Program-made: the position numbers and the translations under genes
NCBI RefSeq assembly: GCF_900105585.1
Contig: NZ_FNRT01000002.1
Coordinates: 310,001 to 374,000 of the forward strand
Reading direction: 5' to 3'
DNA from: Nocardioides exalbidus
GTDB lineage: Bacteria; Actinomycetota; Actinomycetes; Propionibacteriales; Nocardioidaceae
DNA: 64,000 bases
The notes under the pieces: model-generated
The model's input: the letters and a program-made list of their open reading frames with translations, nothing else
Told to the model about the DNA's origin: nothing
The model's database searches: none
Shown: positions 39,274-47,857 of the stretch, in pieces
How positions within the stretch are numbered: position 1 is the stretch's first letter
Layout: every line of letters begins with the position of its first letter

Positions 39274-40656
39274 ATGAGCGAGATGCGCATCGAGCACGAC
39301 TCCATGGGCGAGGTCGAGGTCCCGGTCGACGCCCTCTGGCGGGCCCAGACCCAGCGCGCGATCGAGAACTTCCCGATCAGCGGCCTGACCCTCCAGCCGC
39401 GGCACGTCCAGGCGATGGCCCACGTGAAGGCGGCGGCCGCGATCGCCAACCGCGCGCTCGACGTGCTGGACGACGAGCGGGCCGGCGCGATCGTCGCCGC
39501 GGCCGAGGAGATCGTCGCCGGTGAGCACGCCGGCGACTTCCCGCTCGACGTCTTCCAGACCGGCTCCGGCACGAGCTCCAACATGAACGCCAACGAGGTG
39601 ATCGCGACCCTGGCCGCGCGGGCGGGCGTCGACGTGCACCCCAACGACCACGTGAACGCCTCGCAGTCGAGCAACGACACCTTCCCCACCAGCATCCACG
39701 TCGCCGCGACGCTCGCCGTGGTCGACGACCTGCTGCCGGCGCTCGACCGGCTCGCGACGTCGTTCGAGGCGAAGGCCACCGAGTTCGCCGACACGGTCAA
39801 GGCCGGCCGCACGCACCTGATGGACGCGACGCCGGTGACGCTGGGCCAGGAGATGGGGGCCTACGCCGCCACGCTGCGGCTCGGTGCCGAGCGGCTCGAG
39901 GCGGTGCTCCCCCGGGTCCGCGAGCTGCCGCTCGGAGGTACGGCGGTGGGCACCGGCATCAACACCCCGGACGCCTTCGCCGAGAAGGCCATCGCGGCGC
40001 TGGCCGAGCGCACGGGCCAGCCCTTCACCGAGGCGCGCAACCACTTCGAGGCGCAGGGGACGCGCGACTCGCTGGTCGAGCTGTCCGGGGCGCTGCGCAC
40101 GATCGCGGTCGGTCTCACCAAGGCGTGCAACGACCTGCGCTGGATGTCGTCCGGACCGACGACCGGCCTCGCCGAGATCCACCTGCCCGACCTCCAGCCG
40201 GGGTCCAGCATCATGCCCGGCAAGGTCAACCCGGTGCTGCCCGAGGCGACCCTCATGGTCTGCGCGCGGGTCGTCGGCAACGACGCGACCATCGCCTGGG
40301 CCGGCGCGTCCGGGAGCTTCGAGCTCAACGTCCAGATGCCGGTGATGGCCCACGCGCTGCTCGAGTCGATCCACGTCCTCTCCACCTCGACGGTGCTGCT
40401 GGCCGAGCGGTGCGTCGACGGGATCACCGCCGACGCCGACCGGATGCGCCGCTACGCCGAGTCGTCCCCGTCGGTGGTCACGCCGCTCAACGGTCGCATC
40501 GGCTACGAGGCCGCTGCCAAGGTCGCCAAGCAGGCGCTCGCCGAGGGCGCCACCATCCGTGAGACGGTGATCGCGATGGGCTTCGTCGAGCGTGGCGAGC
40601 TCACCGAGGAGCAGCTCGACGCGGCCCTCGACGTCGACTCGATGACGGGTAGCTGA
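39274..40656 (+). CDS. fumC: Class II fumarate hydratase
   Basis: About 460 residues; oxygen-stable, iron-free fumarase of the aspartase/fumarase superfamily converting fumarate to malate. Motifs are the N-terminal [42 protein letters not shown] (catalytic region) and the signature [14 protein letters not shown] 39274 was chosen because a TAGCGT box lies 7 nt upstream (leaderless) and homologs begin MSE-RIEHD; ATG 39283 is an alternative. Together with the class I enzyme at 30982 the window encodes both fumarase types. Confidence 0.95.
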   Translation: MSEMRIEHDSMGEVEVPVDALWRAQTQRAIENFPISGLTLQPRHVQAMAHVKAAAAIANRALDVLDDERAGAIVAAAEEIVAGEHAGDFPLDVFQTGSGTSSNMNANEVIATLAARAGVDVHPNDHVNASQSSNDTFPTSIHVAATLAVVDDLLPALDRLATSFEAKATEFADTVKAGRTHLMDATPVTLGQEMGAYAATLRLGAERLEAVLPRVRELPLGGTAVGTGINTPDAFAEKAIAALAERTGQPFTEARNHFEAQGTRDSLVELSGALRTIAVGLTKACNDLRWMSSGPTTGLAEIHLPDLQPGSSIMPGKVNPVLPEATLMVCARVVGNDATIAWAGASGSFELNVQMPVMAHALLESIHVLSTSTVLLAERCVDGITADADRMRRYAESSPSVVTPLNGRIGYEAAAKVAKQALAEGATIRETVIAMGFVERGELTEEQLDAALDVDSMTGS

Positions 40657-40668
40657 CCGTCGGACCAT

Positions 40669-40685
40669 ATACCCTGCGGGGGTAT
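40669..40685. promoter_or_regulatory. CsoR-like copper-type palindrome over a leaderless promoter
   Basis: ATACCC-TGCGG-GGGTAT is a perfect 6-bp inverted repeat with a 5-bp spacer, resembling sites of the copper sensor CsoR in actinobacteria. It overlaps the near-consensus -10 box TATGAT (40683-40688), which is 6 nt from the ATG of the DUF4396 gene. A bound repressor would occlude the promoter. Confidence 0.6.
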
Positions 40686-40694
40686 GATGGGCTC

Positions 40695-41333
40695 ATGGAG
40701 CACAGCGGTCACGAGCACGATCACCACTCGACGGGCAGCACCAACGCGATGGCCGTCTCGGCGACGTTGCACTGCCTCACCGGCTGCGCGATCGGCGAGA
40801 TCGTCGGACTGATCGCGGGCACGGCCCTGGGGCTGGGCAACGCGTCGACGGTGGTCGTGTCGTTCGCCCTCGCGTTCGTCTTCGGCTACTCCCTCTCGAC
40901 GCTGCCAGTCCTCCGTGCCGGCCTCGCCGTGGGCGCGGCGCTCTCGGTGGTGCTGGCCGCCGACACCCTCTCGATCCTCACCATGGAGGTCGTGGACAAC
41001 CTCGTCGTCGTGGCCGTCCCCGGCGCGATGGACGCCGGCCTGGTGAACCCCACGTTCTGGTGGTCGATGATGCTGTCGCTGACGGTCGCCTTCTTCGCGG
41101 CGTGGCCGGTCAACCGGTGGCTGCTCGCCCGCGGCAAGGGCCATGCCCTCACCCACGGCTACATGGGCGCGACCCCGACCGGGAGCAGGCGTCTCGTCCC
41201 CGACCTCGCCACGCCCACGCTCGTCGCGGCGATCGTCGCGTTCATGCTCGGTGGCCTGCTCGTGTCGATCGCCGACGACCTGGGGGCCGCGCCGACGCAG
41301 GGGCACGCGGCTCACGCTCCGCTCCGCCCCTGA
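40695..41333 (+). CDS. DUF4396 membrane protein with His-rich N-terminus
   Basis: A 212-residue protein. The first 16 residues are His-rich (MEHSGHEHDHHSTGS), followed by about five to six membrane spans with Cys and Met residues (ATLHCLTGCAIGEIVG; WWSMMLSLTVAFFAAWPVNRWL; GKGHALTHGYM) matching DUF4396. Members are often encoded near copper-efflux genes; the function is unestablished. The upstream copper-type palindrome and the metal-binding residues suggest a role in copper handling (inference). The transcript is likely leaderless. Its tail is again His-containing (GHAAHAP). Confidence 0.88.
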   Translation: MEHSGHEHDHHSTGSTNAMAVSATLHCLTGCAIGEIVGLIAGTALGLGNASTVVVSFALAFVFGYSLSTLPVLRAGLAVGAALSVVLAADTLSILTMEVVDNLVVVAVPGAMDAGLVNPTFWWSMMLSLTVAFFAAWPVNRWLLARGKGHALTHGYMGATPTGSRRLVPDLATPTLVAAIVAFMLGGLLVSIADDLGAAPTQGHAAHAPLRP

Positions 41334-41358
41334 CGCCTGTCCGTGAGAGCGTGCTCCC

Positions 41359-42063
41359 GTGGACGACATCACCCGCCCCGAGCACCTCCGGTCGCAGTAC
41401 GACACCGACGACAAGCTGGCCACCCGCACGTCGGTCTGGCAGCCCACCGACGACGGCCGCGACCCGTCGAACGAGGCGTTCAAGGCGATCGACCGGGCGA
41501 TGACCGGCGACTCCGACGTCCTCGAGGTCGGCTGCGGCACGGGCGCGATGGCCGAGCGGATCGCGGCGCTCCCCGGCGTCACCCTCGTGGCGATCGACTG
41601 GTCCGACGCCTTCGTCGAGCTCGCCCGCGCCCGGGGGGTCGACGCCCGCCAGGGCGACGTCTGCTACCTCCCGTTCGAGGACGACAGCTTCGACGTCGTC
41701 TACGCCGGCTGGATGCTCTACCACGTGCGCGACCTCGACCGGGCGCTCGCGGAGGTCCGGCGCGTGCTGCGTCCGGGCGGCACCTTCGTCGCGGTGACCA
41801 ATGGCGACGACCACCTTGGCGACCTGCGCCGCGAGACCGGCGGCCGGCGGATGGTGCTGAACTTCTCCAGCGAGAACGGCGAGTTCACCCTCGGCCGGCG
41901 CTTCAGCGACGTTCGCCGCCAAGACCTCGAGACCCGTGCCGTCTTCGTCGACCGCGAGCAGGCGCAGGCCTACCTCGACACCCTCGACGAGGGCCTCGTC
42001 ATGCCGGACTTCGAGGGACCGCGCACCTACACCGGGCACGTCACGGTCTTCGAGGCCCGCTGA
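41359..42063 (+). CDS. SAM-dependent class I methyltransferase
   Basis: A 234-residue methyltransferase_11/25-type protein. VLEVGCGTGAMAERIA is the SAM-binding motif I, LVAIDWSDAFVELARARG motif Post I, DVVYAGWMLYHVRDLD and EVRRVLRPGGTFVAVTNG the following motifs. The acceptor is unknown. GTG start 25 bp after the DUF4396 stop; they might share a transcript. Confidence 0.9.
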   Translation: MDDITRPEHLRSQYDTDDKLATRTSVWQPTDDGRDPSNEAFKAIDRAMTGDSDVLEVGCGTGAMAERIAALPGVTLVAIDWSDAFVELARARGVDARQGDVCYLPFEDDSFDVVYAGWMLYHVRDLDRALAEVRRVLRPGGTFVAVTNGDDHLGDLRRETGGRRMVLNFSSENGEFTLGRRFSDVRRQDLETRAVFVDREQAQAYLDTLDEGLVMPDFEGPRTYTGHVTVFEAR

Positions 42064-42122
42064 CCACCATCTGCGGGCAGAGCCGGTAGCCGATCGTCCG
42101 CCTCCGGTCGTACGGTCGCGGC

Positions 42123-42731
42123 ATGAGCGACGCGACCACCGCCACCTCGCCGACGTACGACGTCCGACGGCTGACGCCCGAGACGTGGACCGCGTTCGTG
42201 GGCCTCAACGAACGGATGGGCGGCCTCTTCGGGGGCTGCTGGTGCGTCGCCTTCCACGCCGACCGCGACGACCGCGAGCCCGGGCCGGAGGGCAACAAGG
42301 CCTTCAAGAAGGCGATGGTCGACGAGGGGATCGCGCACGCGGCGCTGGTCTTCGACGGTGACGAGGCCGTCGCCTGGGCGGAGTACGGCACCCCCGAGGA
42401 GCTGCCCGACATCCACCACCGCAAGCAGTACGACGCCGAGAAGGACGCCGATCCCGACTACCGGATCACCTGCATCCGGGTCGACAAGGGACGACGGCGG
42501 CAGGGGCTCGCCGAGGTGGCGCTGCGGGGCGCGCTGGAGCTGATCGCCGCGGACGGCGGCGGGACGGTCGAGGGCTATCCCCACGACCTGACCGGCCAGA
42601 CGAAGAAGACGTCGGCGTCGTGGCTCTACAACGGCACGCGGAGCATGTACGAGCGCGTCGGCTTCACCTACGACCGGCCCAAGGGCCTCAAGAACTGCGT
42701 GATGTCGATCGAGGTCGCGGCGGCGGGCTGA
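42123..42731 (+). CDS. GNAT-family N-acetyltransferase
   Basis: A 202-residue GNAT-fold protein: early WCVAFHADRDDREPGPEGNKAFKK and VFDGDEAVAWAEYGTPEELP strands, then the acetyl-CoA segment CIRVDKGRRRQGLAEVALRGAL (motif A) and NGTRSMYERVGFTYDRP near the end. The protein resembles small actinobacterial acetyltransferases with a Trp-Cys near the start. The TACGGT box 6 nt before the ATG suggests a leaderless mRNA. Substrate unknown. Confidence 0.87.
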   Translation: MSDATTATSPTYDVRRLTPETWTAFVGLNERMGGLFGGCWCVAFHADRDDREPGPEGNKAFKKAMVDEGIAHAALVFDGDEAVAWAEYGTPEELPDIHHRKQYDAEKDADPDYRITCIRVDKGRRRQGLAEVALRGALELIAADGGGTVEGYPHDLTGQTKKTSASWLYNGTRSMYERVGFTYDRPKGLKNCVMSIEVAAAG

Positions 42732-42762
42732 GCCCACGACCTGCCGCGGGAGCCACGAGAGC

Positions 42763-42815
42763 GAGGCGCGACCCGTACGTCCACCCTGTGTCCACGGACG
42801 GTCGGGTCGCGCCTC
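42763..42815. terminator. 13-bp stem terminator after the GNAT gene, nested in a larger hairpin
   Basis: GAGGCGCGACCCG and CGGGTCGCGCCTC form a perfect 13-bp stem with a 27-nt loop, followed by TTTCG. An outer pair, GCCACGAG (42752-42759) with CTCGTGGC (42834-42841), encloses it. It ends the GNAT transcript and may also serve the convergent gene; the rest of the 42732-42961 gap shows no other feature. Confidence 0.7.
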
Positions 42816-42961
42816 TTTCGACCCCCCGGTCGACTCGTGGCAGCCCGCCCTGCGCGAGGCGCACGCGAGCTGTCGGTCACCGAGTCTGGCGCGTCCGGGG
42901 CGTCCGTGGGGGCGATCGGGCCAGTTGGGTGAGATCCGCTAGACCACTCGGCCGACCGGGA

Positions 42962-43756
42962 TCAGTACCAGCCGTTGCCCTGCTTGAAGCTCCACGCGCT
43001 GCAGGGGGTGCCGTAGGTGCCCTGGATGTAGTCCAGGCCCCAGCGGATCTGGACCTCGGCCGAGGTCATGTAGCCCTCCGGCATGTCGTGCAGGCCGGTC
43101 AGCGCCTGCGGGATGCCGTAGGCCGACGACGACGGGTTGTCCGCGTCGACCCGCCAGCCGGACTCGCTCATGTAGAGGGAGTCGAGGCAGGAGAACTGGT
43201 CGGAGGAGAAGCCGTAGACCGGCAGGAGCGCCCGCGCGATGTCGCGGGGGTCGCCCTCGGAGAGCTTCTGGGTCTTCGTGACCGCGGTGCCCGCGGACAT
43301 GGAGAGCGTCGTGGCCTTGGTGGCGTCGGTGCGTCGCGCCGAGCGCGACACGACCTGGCCCTGCTCGCGTCGCTCGAGCGCGGCGGCGGTCTCGGCTGCG
43401 CTGAGCGTCGGGGTGCTCGACGCGGCGGTGGACGACTCCGGCGAGCTGGTCGCGACGTCGGCCGCGGCCGGGGTCAGCGTGGACGGGTCGCTGCCGGCGA
43501 GGCCGCCTGCGACGCTCACGCCGGTCACGGCGGCGGCGATGCCGGTCAGGGCCACCGTCGTGCGGACCGCTCGGTGCGGGACGCGCGCGGCCTTGTGCTT
43601 GCCGGGGGCGCGGTGCTTGGGGACGTACTTGTCTGGCTTCGGCACGGTTCTCGGGGGGTCGACGACGGGGGTGGGGCACGCCTGGGCGCACCGGCGACCG
43701 GGCCGATCTCGGGGCGACGGAGCCGGGTCCCCGACCCTGCTCACGACCGAGATCAC
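42962..43756 (-). CDS. Secreted lytic-transglycosylase-like protein
   Basis: A 264-residue exported protein. A basic proline-rich N-terminus (to about residue 60) precedes a membrane/signal helix (TTVALTGIAAAVTGVSVAGG, about 66-86), a Ser/Thr/Ala-rich linker and a C-terminal SLT-like domain (FSCLDSLYMSESGWRVDADNPSSSAYGIPQAL; IRWGLDYIQGTYGTPCSAW) with the ESGW catalytic Glu motif. This arrangement is typical of actinobacterial transglycosylases that cut peptidoglycan. The GTG start gives the whole N-terminal extension; an internal start is possible. The 5' region may contain a structured leader. Confidence 0.87.
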   Translation of the reverse strand: MISVVSRVGDPAPSPRDRPGRRCAQACPTPVVDPPRTVPKPDKYVPKHRAPGKHKAARVPHRAVRTTVALTGIAAAVTGVSVAGGLAGSDPSTLTPAAADVATSSPESSTAASSTPTLSAAETAAALERREQGQVVSRSARRTDATKATTLSMSAGTAVTKTQKLSEGDPRDIARALLPVYGFSSDQFSCLDSLYMSESGWRVDADNPSSSAYGIPQALTGLHDMPEGYMTSAEVQIRWGLDYIQGTYGTPCSAWSFKQGNGWY

Positions 43757-43900
43757 GAAACGGTCTCAGCCACCATGCATGAGCCCCGGAGGGCACGCAA
43801 ACCGAACGGCGAAACTGGAGGTGCCCCTTCAGTCACACCAGCACCGGCCGTATCACCGACCCCACCAGCCACTCGATGTGATGGCTGCGACGCCGGTCGA

Positions 43901-43943
43901 GCTGCTGCACCCACCTCGGCGAGCCCGGGGTGGGTGCAGCAGC
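43901..43943. terminator. 15-bp stem terminator downstream of phoH
   Basis: GCTGCTGCACCCACC pairs perfectly with GGTGGGTGCAGCAGC across a 13-nt loop, 8 bp past the stop codon of the minus-strand PhoH gene. It separates that gene from the transglycosylase leader downstream. Confidence 0.75.
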
Positions 43944-43950
43944 GGCGCCG

Positions 43951-45303
43951 TCAGAGGGTGACGTCCTCCAGCATCTCGGTCACGAGCGCCGCGATGGGCG
44001 AGCGCTCGGAGCGGGTGAGGGTGACGTGGGCGAAGAGCGGGTGGCCCTTGAGCTTCTCCACCACCGCGACGATGCCGTCGTGGCGCCCGACCCGGAGGTT
44101 GTCGCGCTGGGCGACGTCGTGGGTGAGCACGACCTTGGAGTTGGCGCCGATGCGCGAGAGCACCGTCAGCAGCACGTTGCGCTCGAGCGACTGGGCCTCG
44201 TCGACGATCACGTAGGAGTCGTGGAGCGAGCGGCCGCGGATGTGGGTCAGCGGCAGCACCTCGAGCAGGCCACGGTCCATCACCTCGTCGACGACGTCGC
44301 GCGAGACCAGCGCACCGAGAGTGTCGAAGACCGCCTGCGCCCAGGGCGACATCTTCTCGTTCTCCGAGCCGGGCAGGTAGCCGAGCTCCTGGCCGCCGAC
44401 GGCGAAGAGGGGACGGAAGACGACGACCTTCTTGTGCTGGCGGCGCTCCATCACGGCCTCCAGGCCGGCGCACAGCGCCATCGCCGACTTGCCGGTGCCC
44501 GCGCGGCCGCCGAGCGAGACGATGCCGACCTCGGGGTCGAGCAGCATCTCGAGCGCGACCCGCTGCTCGGCCGAGCGGCCGTGGACCCCGAACGCGTCGC
44601 GGTCGCCGCGGACCAGGTGCACCCGCTTGTCCGCACCCACGCGGCCCAACGCCGTGCCCCTGTCGGACAGCAGCACGAGACCGTTGTGGCACGGCAGGTC
44701 ACGCGCCTCGTCGAGGTCGATGACACCGTCCTCGTAGAGCTCGTCGAGCTGGGCGGCGGCCACCTCGACCTCGGCCATGCCGGAGTAGCCGGTGTCGGAG
44801 CTGCTGATCGCCTCGGCGCGGTACTCCTCGGCGTCGAGGCCGACGGCCGAGGCCTTGATCCGCAGGGGCAGGTCCTTGGACACGAGCGTGACCGCGTAGC
44901 CCTCGTCGGCGAGGTTGCGGGCCACGGCGAGGATGCGTGTGTCGTTGTCGCCCAGCCGGAAGCCCGACGGCAGGGAGGCGGCGTCGGTGTGGTTGAGCTC
45001 CACGCGCAGCGTGCCGCCCTCGGTGCCGATCGGGACCGGCTGGTCGAGGCGGCCGTTGACGATCCGCAGCTCGTCGAGCGCACGCAGCGCCGAGCGGGCG
45101 AAGAACCCGAGCTCGGGGTGGTGCCGCTTGCCCTCGAGCTCGGTGATCACCACGACGGGGAGCACGACCTCGTGCTCGGCGAAGCGTTTGATCGCCGCCG
45201 GGTCGGCCAGCAGGACGCTGGTGTCCAGGACGTACGTGCGGCGGTCGGCGCTGATGGAGGTGGTGCTGGCGGAGCGACGGGACGAGGTCAAGCTGGTGGC
45301 CAC
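43951..45303 (-). CDS. PhoH2-type PIN-PhoH ATPase
   Basis: A 450-residue two-domain protein: an N-terminal PIN ribonuclease domain (about 20-160: [53 protein letters not shown]) followed by a PhoH ATPase/helicase domain (about 240-450) with Walker [14 protein letters not shown] and Walker [15 protein letters not shown]. PhoH2 proteins are RNA helicase/RNases. GTG 45303 was chosen for the AAGGGG ribosome site 6 nt upstream; the frame is open to 45363. There is no antitoxin-like PhoAT gene directly upstream. Confidence 0.93.
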   Translation of the reverse strand: MATSLTSSRRSASTTSISADRRTYVLDTSVLLADPAAIKRFAEHEVVLPVVVITELEGKRHHPELGFFARSALRALDELRIVNGRLDQPVPIGTEGGTLRVELNHTDAASLPSGFRLGDNDTRILAVARNLADEGYAVTLVSKDLPLRIKASAVGLDAEEYRAEAISSSDTGYSGMAEVEVAAAQLDELYEDGVIDLDEARDLPCHNGLVLLSDRGTALGRVGADKRVHLVRGDRDAFGVHGRSAEQRVALEMLLDPEVGIVSLGGRAGTGKSAMALCAGLEAVMERRQHKKVVVFRPLFAVGGQELGYLPGSENEKMSPWAQAVFDTLGALVSRDVVDEVMDRGLLEVLPLTHIRGRSLHDSYVIVDEAQSLERNVLLTVLSRIGANSKVVLTHDVAQRDNLRVGRHDGIVAVVEKLKGHPLFAHVTLTRSERSPIAALVTEMLEDVTL

Positions 45304-45467
45304 TGCGAACCCCTTGCTGTGGGCCGGCGCGCGCACTCCTCGCCCCGGCCCGCTGTCATTCAACGGACCGGAAAGCTCCCATCAGAGTGCTCAAGGCTGC
45401 CCTCCCGGTTCGGCTGGCTTCCCCACCTGCCGATGTCGCGAAAGTACGCCCGCACACACCTCGAACC

Positions 45468-45482
45468 CGGGCGACACGCCCG
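45468..45482. terminator. Small hairpin in the phoH-uppS gap
   Basis: CGGGCG-ACA-CGCCCG forms a perfect 6-bp stem about 98 bp past the uppS stop and 165 bp before the phoH start. It may terminate uppS; no T tract is present, so confidence is low. Confidence 0.3.
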
Positions 45483-45579
45483 AACGCGAGGTGACGGCCA
45501 GATGACGTTTGCTACGGCCGTGTTACGAGGTCGTACGACGACCCGGCGGACGCAGCCGGGCCGCTGCGGGAGGTCGCGC

Positions 45580-46359
45580 TCAGCCGCCGAAGCGGCGCTC
45601 GCGGGCGGCGTACGCACGGATCGCGCGCAGGAAGTCGACCCGGCGGAAGTCGGGCCACAGCGCCTCGCAGAAGTAGAACTCCGAGTTCGCCGACTGCCAG
45701 AGCAGGAAGCCGCCGAGCCGCTGCTCGCCGGACGTGCGGATGACGAGGTCGGGGTCGGGCTGGCCCTTGGTGTAGAGGTGCTCGGCGATGTGCTCGACGT
45801 CGATCAGGTCGGCCAGCTCCTCCAGCGAGGTGCCCTTCGTGGCGTGGTCGGCGAGCAGCGCGCGGACGGCGTCGGCGATCTCGCGGCGCCCGCCGTAGCC
45901 GACGGCGACGTTGACCAGGATGCCGTCGATGTCACGGGTGGCCTCCGCGGCCGCCTTGAGCCGCTCGGCGGTCTCCGTCGGCAGCAGGTCGAGCGCGCCG
46001 ACGGGGTGGATCCGCCAGCGGCCCGCCTCGGCGAGCGACTCCACGGCGCCCTCGATGATCGTCAGCAGACCGGTGAGCTGCTCGGGCGGGCGGTTGGTGA
46101 GGTTGTCGCTCGAGAGCAGCCACAGGGTGACCACCTCGACCCCGACCTCCTCGCACCAGCCGAGCATCGGGCGGATGTTGTCGGCGCCGGCCTGGTAGCC
46201 CGCGGCCGTGTTGAGGCCGACGGCCTTGGCCCAGCGGCGGTTGCCGTCGAGCATCACGCCGACGTGCTGGGGGATGCGGTCGGACGAGAGGTTCCTCACC
46301 ACCCGGGACTCGTAGGCCGGGTAGAGCACCCGACGCACGGCGTCCTTCATGTTGACCAC
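45580..46359 (-). CDS. uppS: Cis-prenyltransferase (isoprenyl/undecaprenyl diphosphate synthase family)
   Basis: A 259-residue cis-prenyltransferase. Motifs are GVMLDGNRRWAKAVGL with catalytic Asp38, LLSSDNLTNRPPEQL, VNVAVGYGGRREIADAV and DLVIRTSGEQRLGGFLLWQSANSEFYF. It extends allylic diphosphates with IPP; actinobacteria have both short-chain (Z-FPP) and long-chain versions, and the sequence alone does not decide which this is. GTG 46359 is preceded by TACCAT 6 nt upstream (leaderless); ATG 46350 is a possible alternative with GGTGG upstream. Confidence 0.94.
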   Translation of the reverse strand: MVNMKDAVRRVLYPAYESRVVRNLSSDRIPQHVGVMLDGNRRWAKAVGLNTAAGYQAGADNIRPMLGWCEEVGVEVVTLWLLSSDNLTNRPPEQLTGLLTIIEGAVESLAEAGRWRIHPVGALDLLPTETAERLKAAAEATRDIDGILVNVAVGYGGRREIADAVRALLADHATKGTSLEELADLIDVEHIAEHLYTKGQPDPDLVIRTSGEQRLGGFLLWQSANSEFYFCEALWPDFRRVDFLRAIRAYAARERRFGG

Positions 46360-46441
46360 CCAGCGATGGTAGCGCCGGGCGAGGGGCAGAACTTGTCGCG
46401 GTGTCGTGCGCGCGTCACCCCCGAGCGGGTAACTTCTCTAC

Positions 46442-46459
46442 ATGGAGACCACGTCATGA
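46442..46459 (+). CDS. Possible five-codon leader ORF coupled to trhA
   Basis: ATG GAG ACC ACG TCA TGA (METTS) begins 6 nt after a TAACTT -10-like box (46430-46435), the spacing seen for leaderless genes here, and its stop overlaps the trhA start as ATGA. It may feed ribosomes into trhA by coupling. Alternatively its GGAG simply serves as the trhA ribosome site. Too short for coding statistics. Confidence 0.3.
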   Translation: METTS

Positions 46460-47181
46460 CGCAGCGCGACCGCGTCGAGAACGCCGTCGAGCGTGCGAGC
46501 GAGCTCGTCGCCGACAAGATGGCCGAGGTCAAGCCCAAGCTCCGCGGCTGGCTGCACGCCGGGACCGCCCCGGTCGCGCTGGCCGCCGGGATCGTCCTGG
46601 TCGCGCTCTCCCCGACCGCCTCGACACGCATCGGCTCTGCCGCGTTCGCGCTGTCGGCGCTGCTGGTCTTCACCGTCTCCGCGATCTACCACCGCGGCAC
46701 CTGGTCGCCGCGCGCGTGGGCGTTCCTGCGCCGCTTCGACCACGCCAACATCTTCGTGCTCATCGCCGGCACCTACACGCCCTACGCCCTGCTCTTCCTG
46801 CACGGGGGCGCCCGCACGACTCTGCTGGTGCTCGTGTGGGGCGCCGCGATCGCCGGCGTCGTGTTCCGGGTCTTCTGGACCGACGCTCCGCGCTGGCTCT
46901 ACACCCCGATGTACCTCGCGCTCGGCTGGGCGGCGGTCTTCTTCATCCCGCAGTTCGTCGACGGCGCCGACAAGTTCAGCTCCGGCATCGCGATCGCGAC
47001 GCTCGTGCTCGTCGCCGCCGGCGGCATCCTCTACACCGTGGGCGGCGTGGTCTACGGCCTCAAGCGCCCCAACCCCTCGCCGCGCTGGTTCGGCTTCCAC
47101 GAGGTCTTCCACTCGTTCACGGTGCTGGCGTTCGTCGCGCACTACGTCGGCGTCTCCCTCGCGACCTACTCGCTGCGCTGA
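46456..47181 (+). CDS. trhA: TrhA/hemolysin III family membrane protein
   Basis: A 241-residue seven-span membrane protein of the PAQR/HlyIII family. Diagnostic residues are the Ser-His pair in SAIYHRGTWSPRAW, FDHANIFVLIAGTYTP, and HEVFHSFTVLAFVAHYVG with the metal-binding His residues near the end. The family influences membrane lipid homeostasis. ATG 46456 was chosen because GGAG lies 8 nt upstream and the five-codon leader overlaps it; the frame is open far upstream only because of GC-rich antisense sequence. Confidence 0.93.
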   Translation: MTQRDRVENAVERASELVADKMAEVKPKLRGWLHAGTAPVALAAGIVLVALSPTASTRIGSAAFALSALLVFTVSAIYHRGTWSPRAWAFLRRFDHANIFVLIAGTYTPYALLFLHGGARTTLLVLVWGAAIAGVVFRVFWTDAPRWLYTPMYLALGWAAVFFIPQFVDGADKFSSGIAIATLVLVAAGGILYTVGGVVYGLKRPNPSPRWFGFHEVFHSFTVLAFVAHYVGVSLATYSLR

Positions 47182-47187
47182 ATCAGC

Positions 47188-47420
47188 TGTGCTTGTTTGG
47201 CGCTCGCTCCGCTCGCGCGTGCTCGCCGCCCCGGAGGACGTCGTCCTTCCTCCTCGCTCGACCTGCGCTGCCTCGCTGCGCTCGCCCCGCTTGCTCGCTC
47301 GTCGTCACGACAACGTGGGGCGGCGAGCGCGACGGCTGAGCTGAGTGGTCGGCTGACGTGCACGTGCGCCGTCACGACTCCGCGGAGGGACGCGCGAGCG
47401 GAGCGAGCGCCAAGAGCACA
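47188..47420. repeat. 233-bp inverted-repeat (MITE-like) element
   Basis: This gap of nearly 300 bp after trhA is bounded by inverted arms of about 31-33 bp: TGTGCTTGTTTGGCGCTCGC at 47188 continuing to 47220, and the matching right arm 47390-47420 (AGCGAGCGCCAAGAGCACA at its end), differing by a 2-nt gap and one or two bases. A second nested pair, GCTCGCCGCCCC (47221-47232) and GGGGCGGCGAGC (47317-47328), lies inside. There is no transposase gene; no target duplication is certain. It may be a MITE-like or structured element. Confidence 0.6.
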
Positions 47421-47476
47421 GTGAGGCTGCTCACGACCGGAAACCAACCGCCGCGCCCGGTCGTCGTACGCATGAG

Positions 47477-47857
47477 ATGCCTGAACCAGACGACCCACAG
47501 ACCGACCGCAAGCCCCTCCTCGACCTGAGCCTGCCCCAGCTCGTCGCCGGTGCCACCGCCGCCGCGACCTCGGCGATCCTGATCAGCCGGCTGGGCCTGC
47601 TCGGCACCGTGCTAGGCGCGGCCGCCGCGAGCATCGTGTCGGCGGTGGTGACCGCCGGCCTCGTCGGTGGCTGGCACCGCGTGCGGTCGGTGCCGAGCCG
47701 CTTCCCGCGCAACCTCAACGGGATGGTCGTGACCGCGGTCGCGCTCGGGCTCGTCTACGTCGCCTTCCGGACGGGGGTCGACCTGGTCACGCAGGACCTG
47801 CCGGCGGACTCGTTCACCGGCCGCTGGCTCGCGCAGGTCGGGATCAGCCGAGGCTGA
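47477..47857 (+). CDS. Small membrane protein of unknown function
   Basis: A 126-residue protein with a polar N-terminus (MPEPDDPQTDRKPLLDLSL), two membrane helices in tandem at about residues 22-66 (Ala-rich, GLLGTVLGAAAASIVSAVVTAGLVGG), a basic loop and a third helix near residues 82-98. I do not recognise a family. Its 3' end overlaps the convergent DUF1353 gene by 14 bp. It lies directly after the inverted-repeat element. Confidence 0.65.
   Translation: MPEPDDPQTDRKPLLDLSLPQLVAGATAAATSAILISRLGLLGTVLGAAAASIVSAVVTAGLVGGWHRVRSVPSRFPRNLNGMVVTAVALGLVYVAFRTGVDLVTQDLPADSFTGRWLAQVGISRG

Noticed and set aside
45455..45485. tRNA-like T-loop (GGTTCGAG on the minus strand)
   Set aside because: No matching T stem, anticodon arm or acceptor stem can be formed around it.
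43930..47181. An open frame of 1083 codons on the plus strand across the phoH-uppS-trhA region
   Set aside because: Most of it is antisense to phoH and uppS, whose protein motifs are unmistakable; only the last 241 codons (trhA) are real. Long false frames are expected at this GC content.
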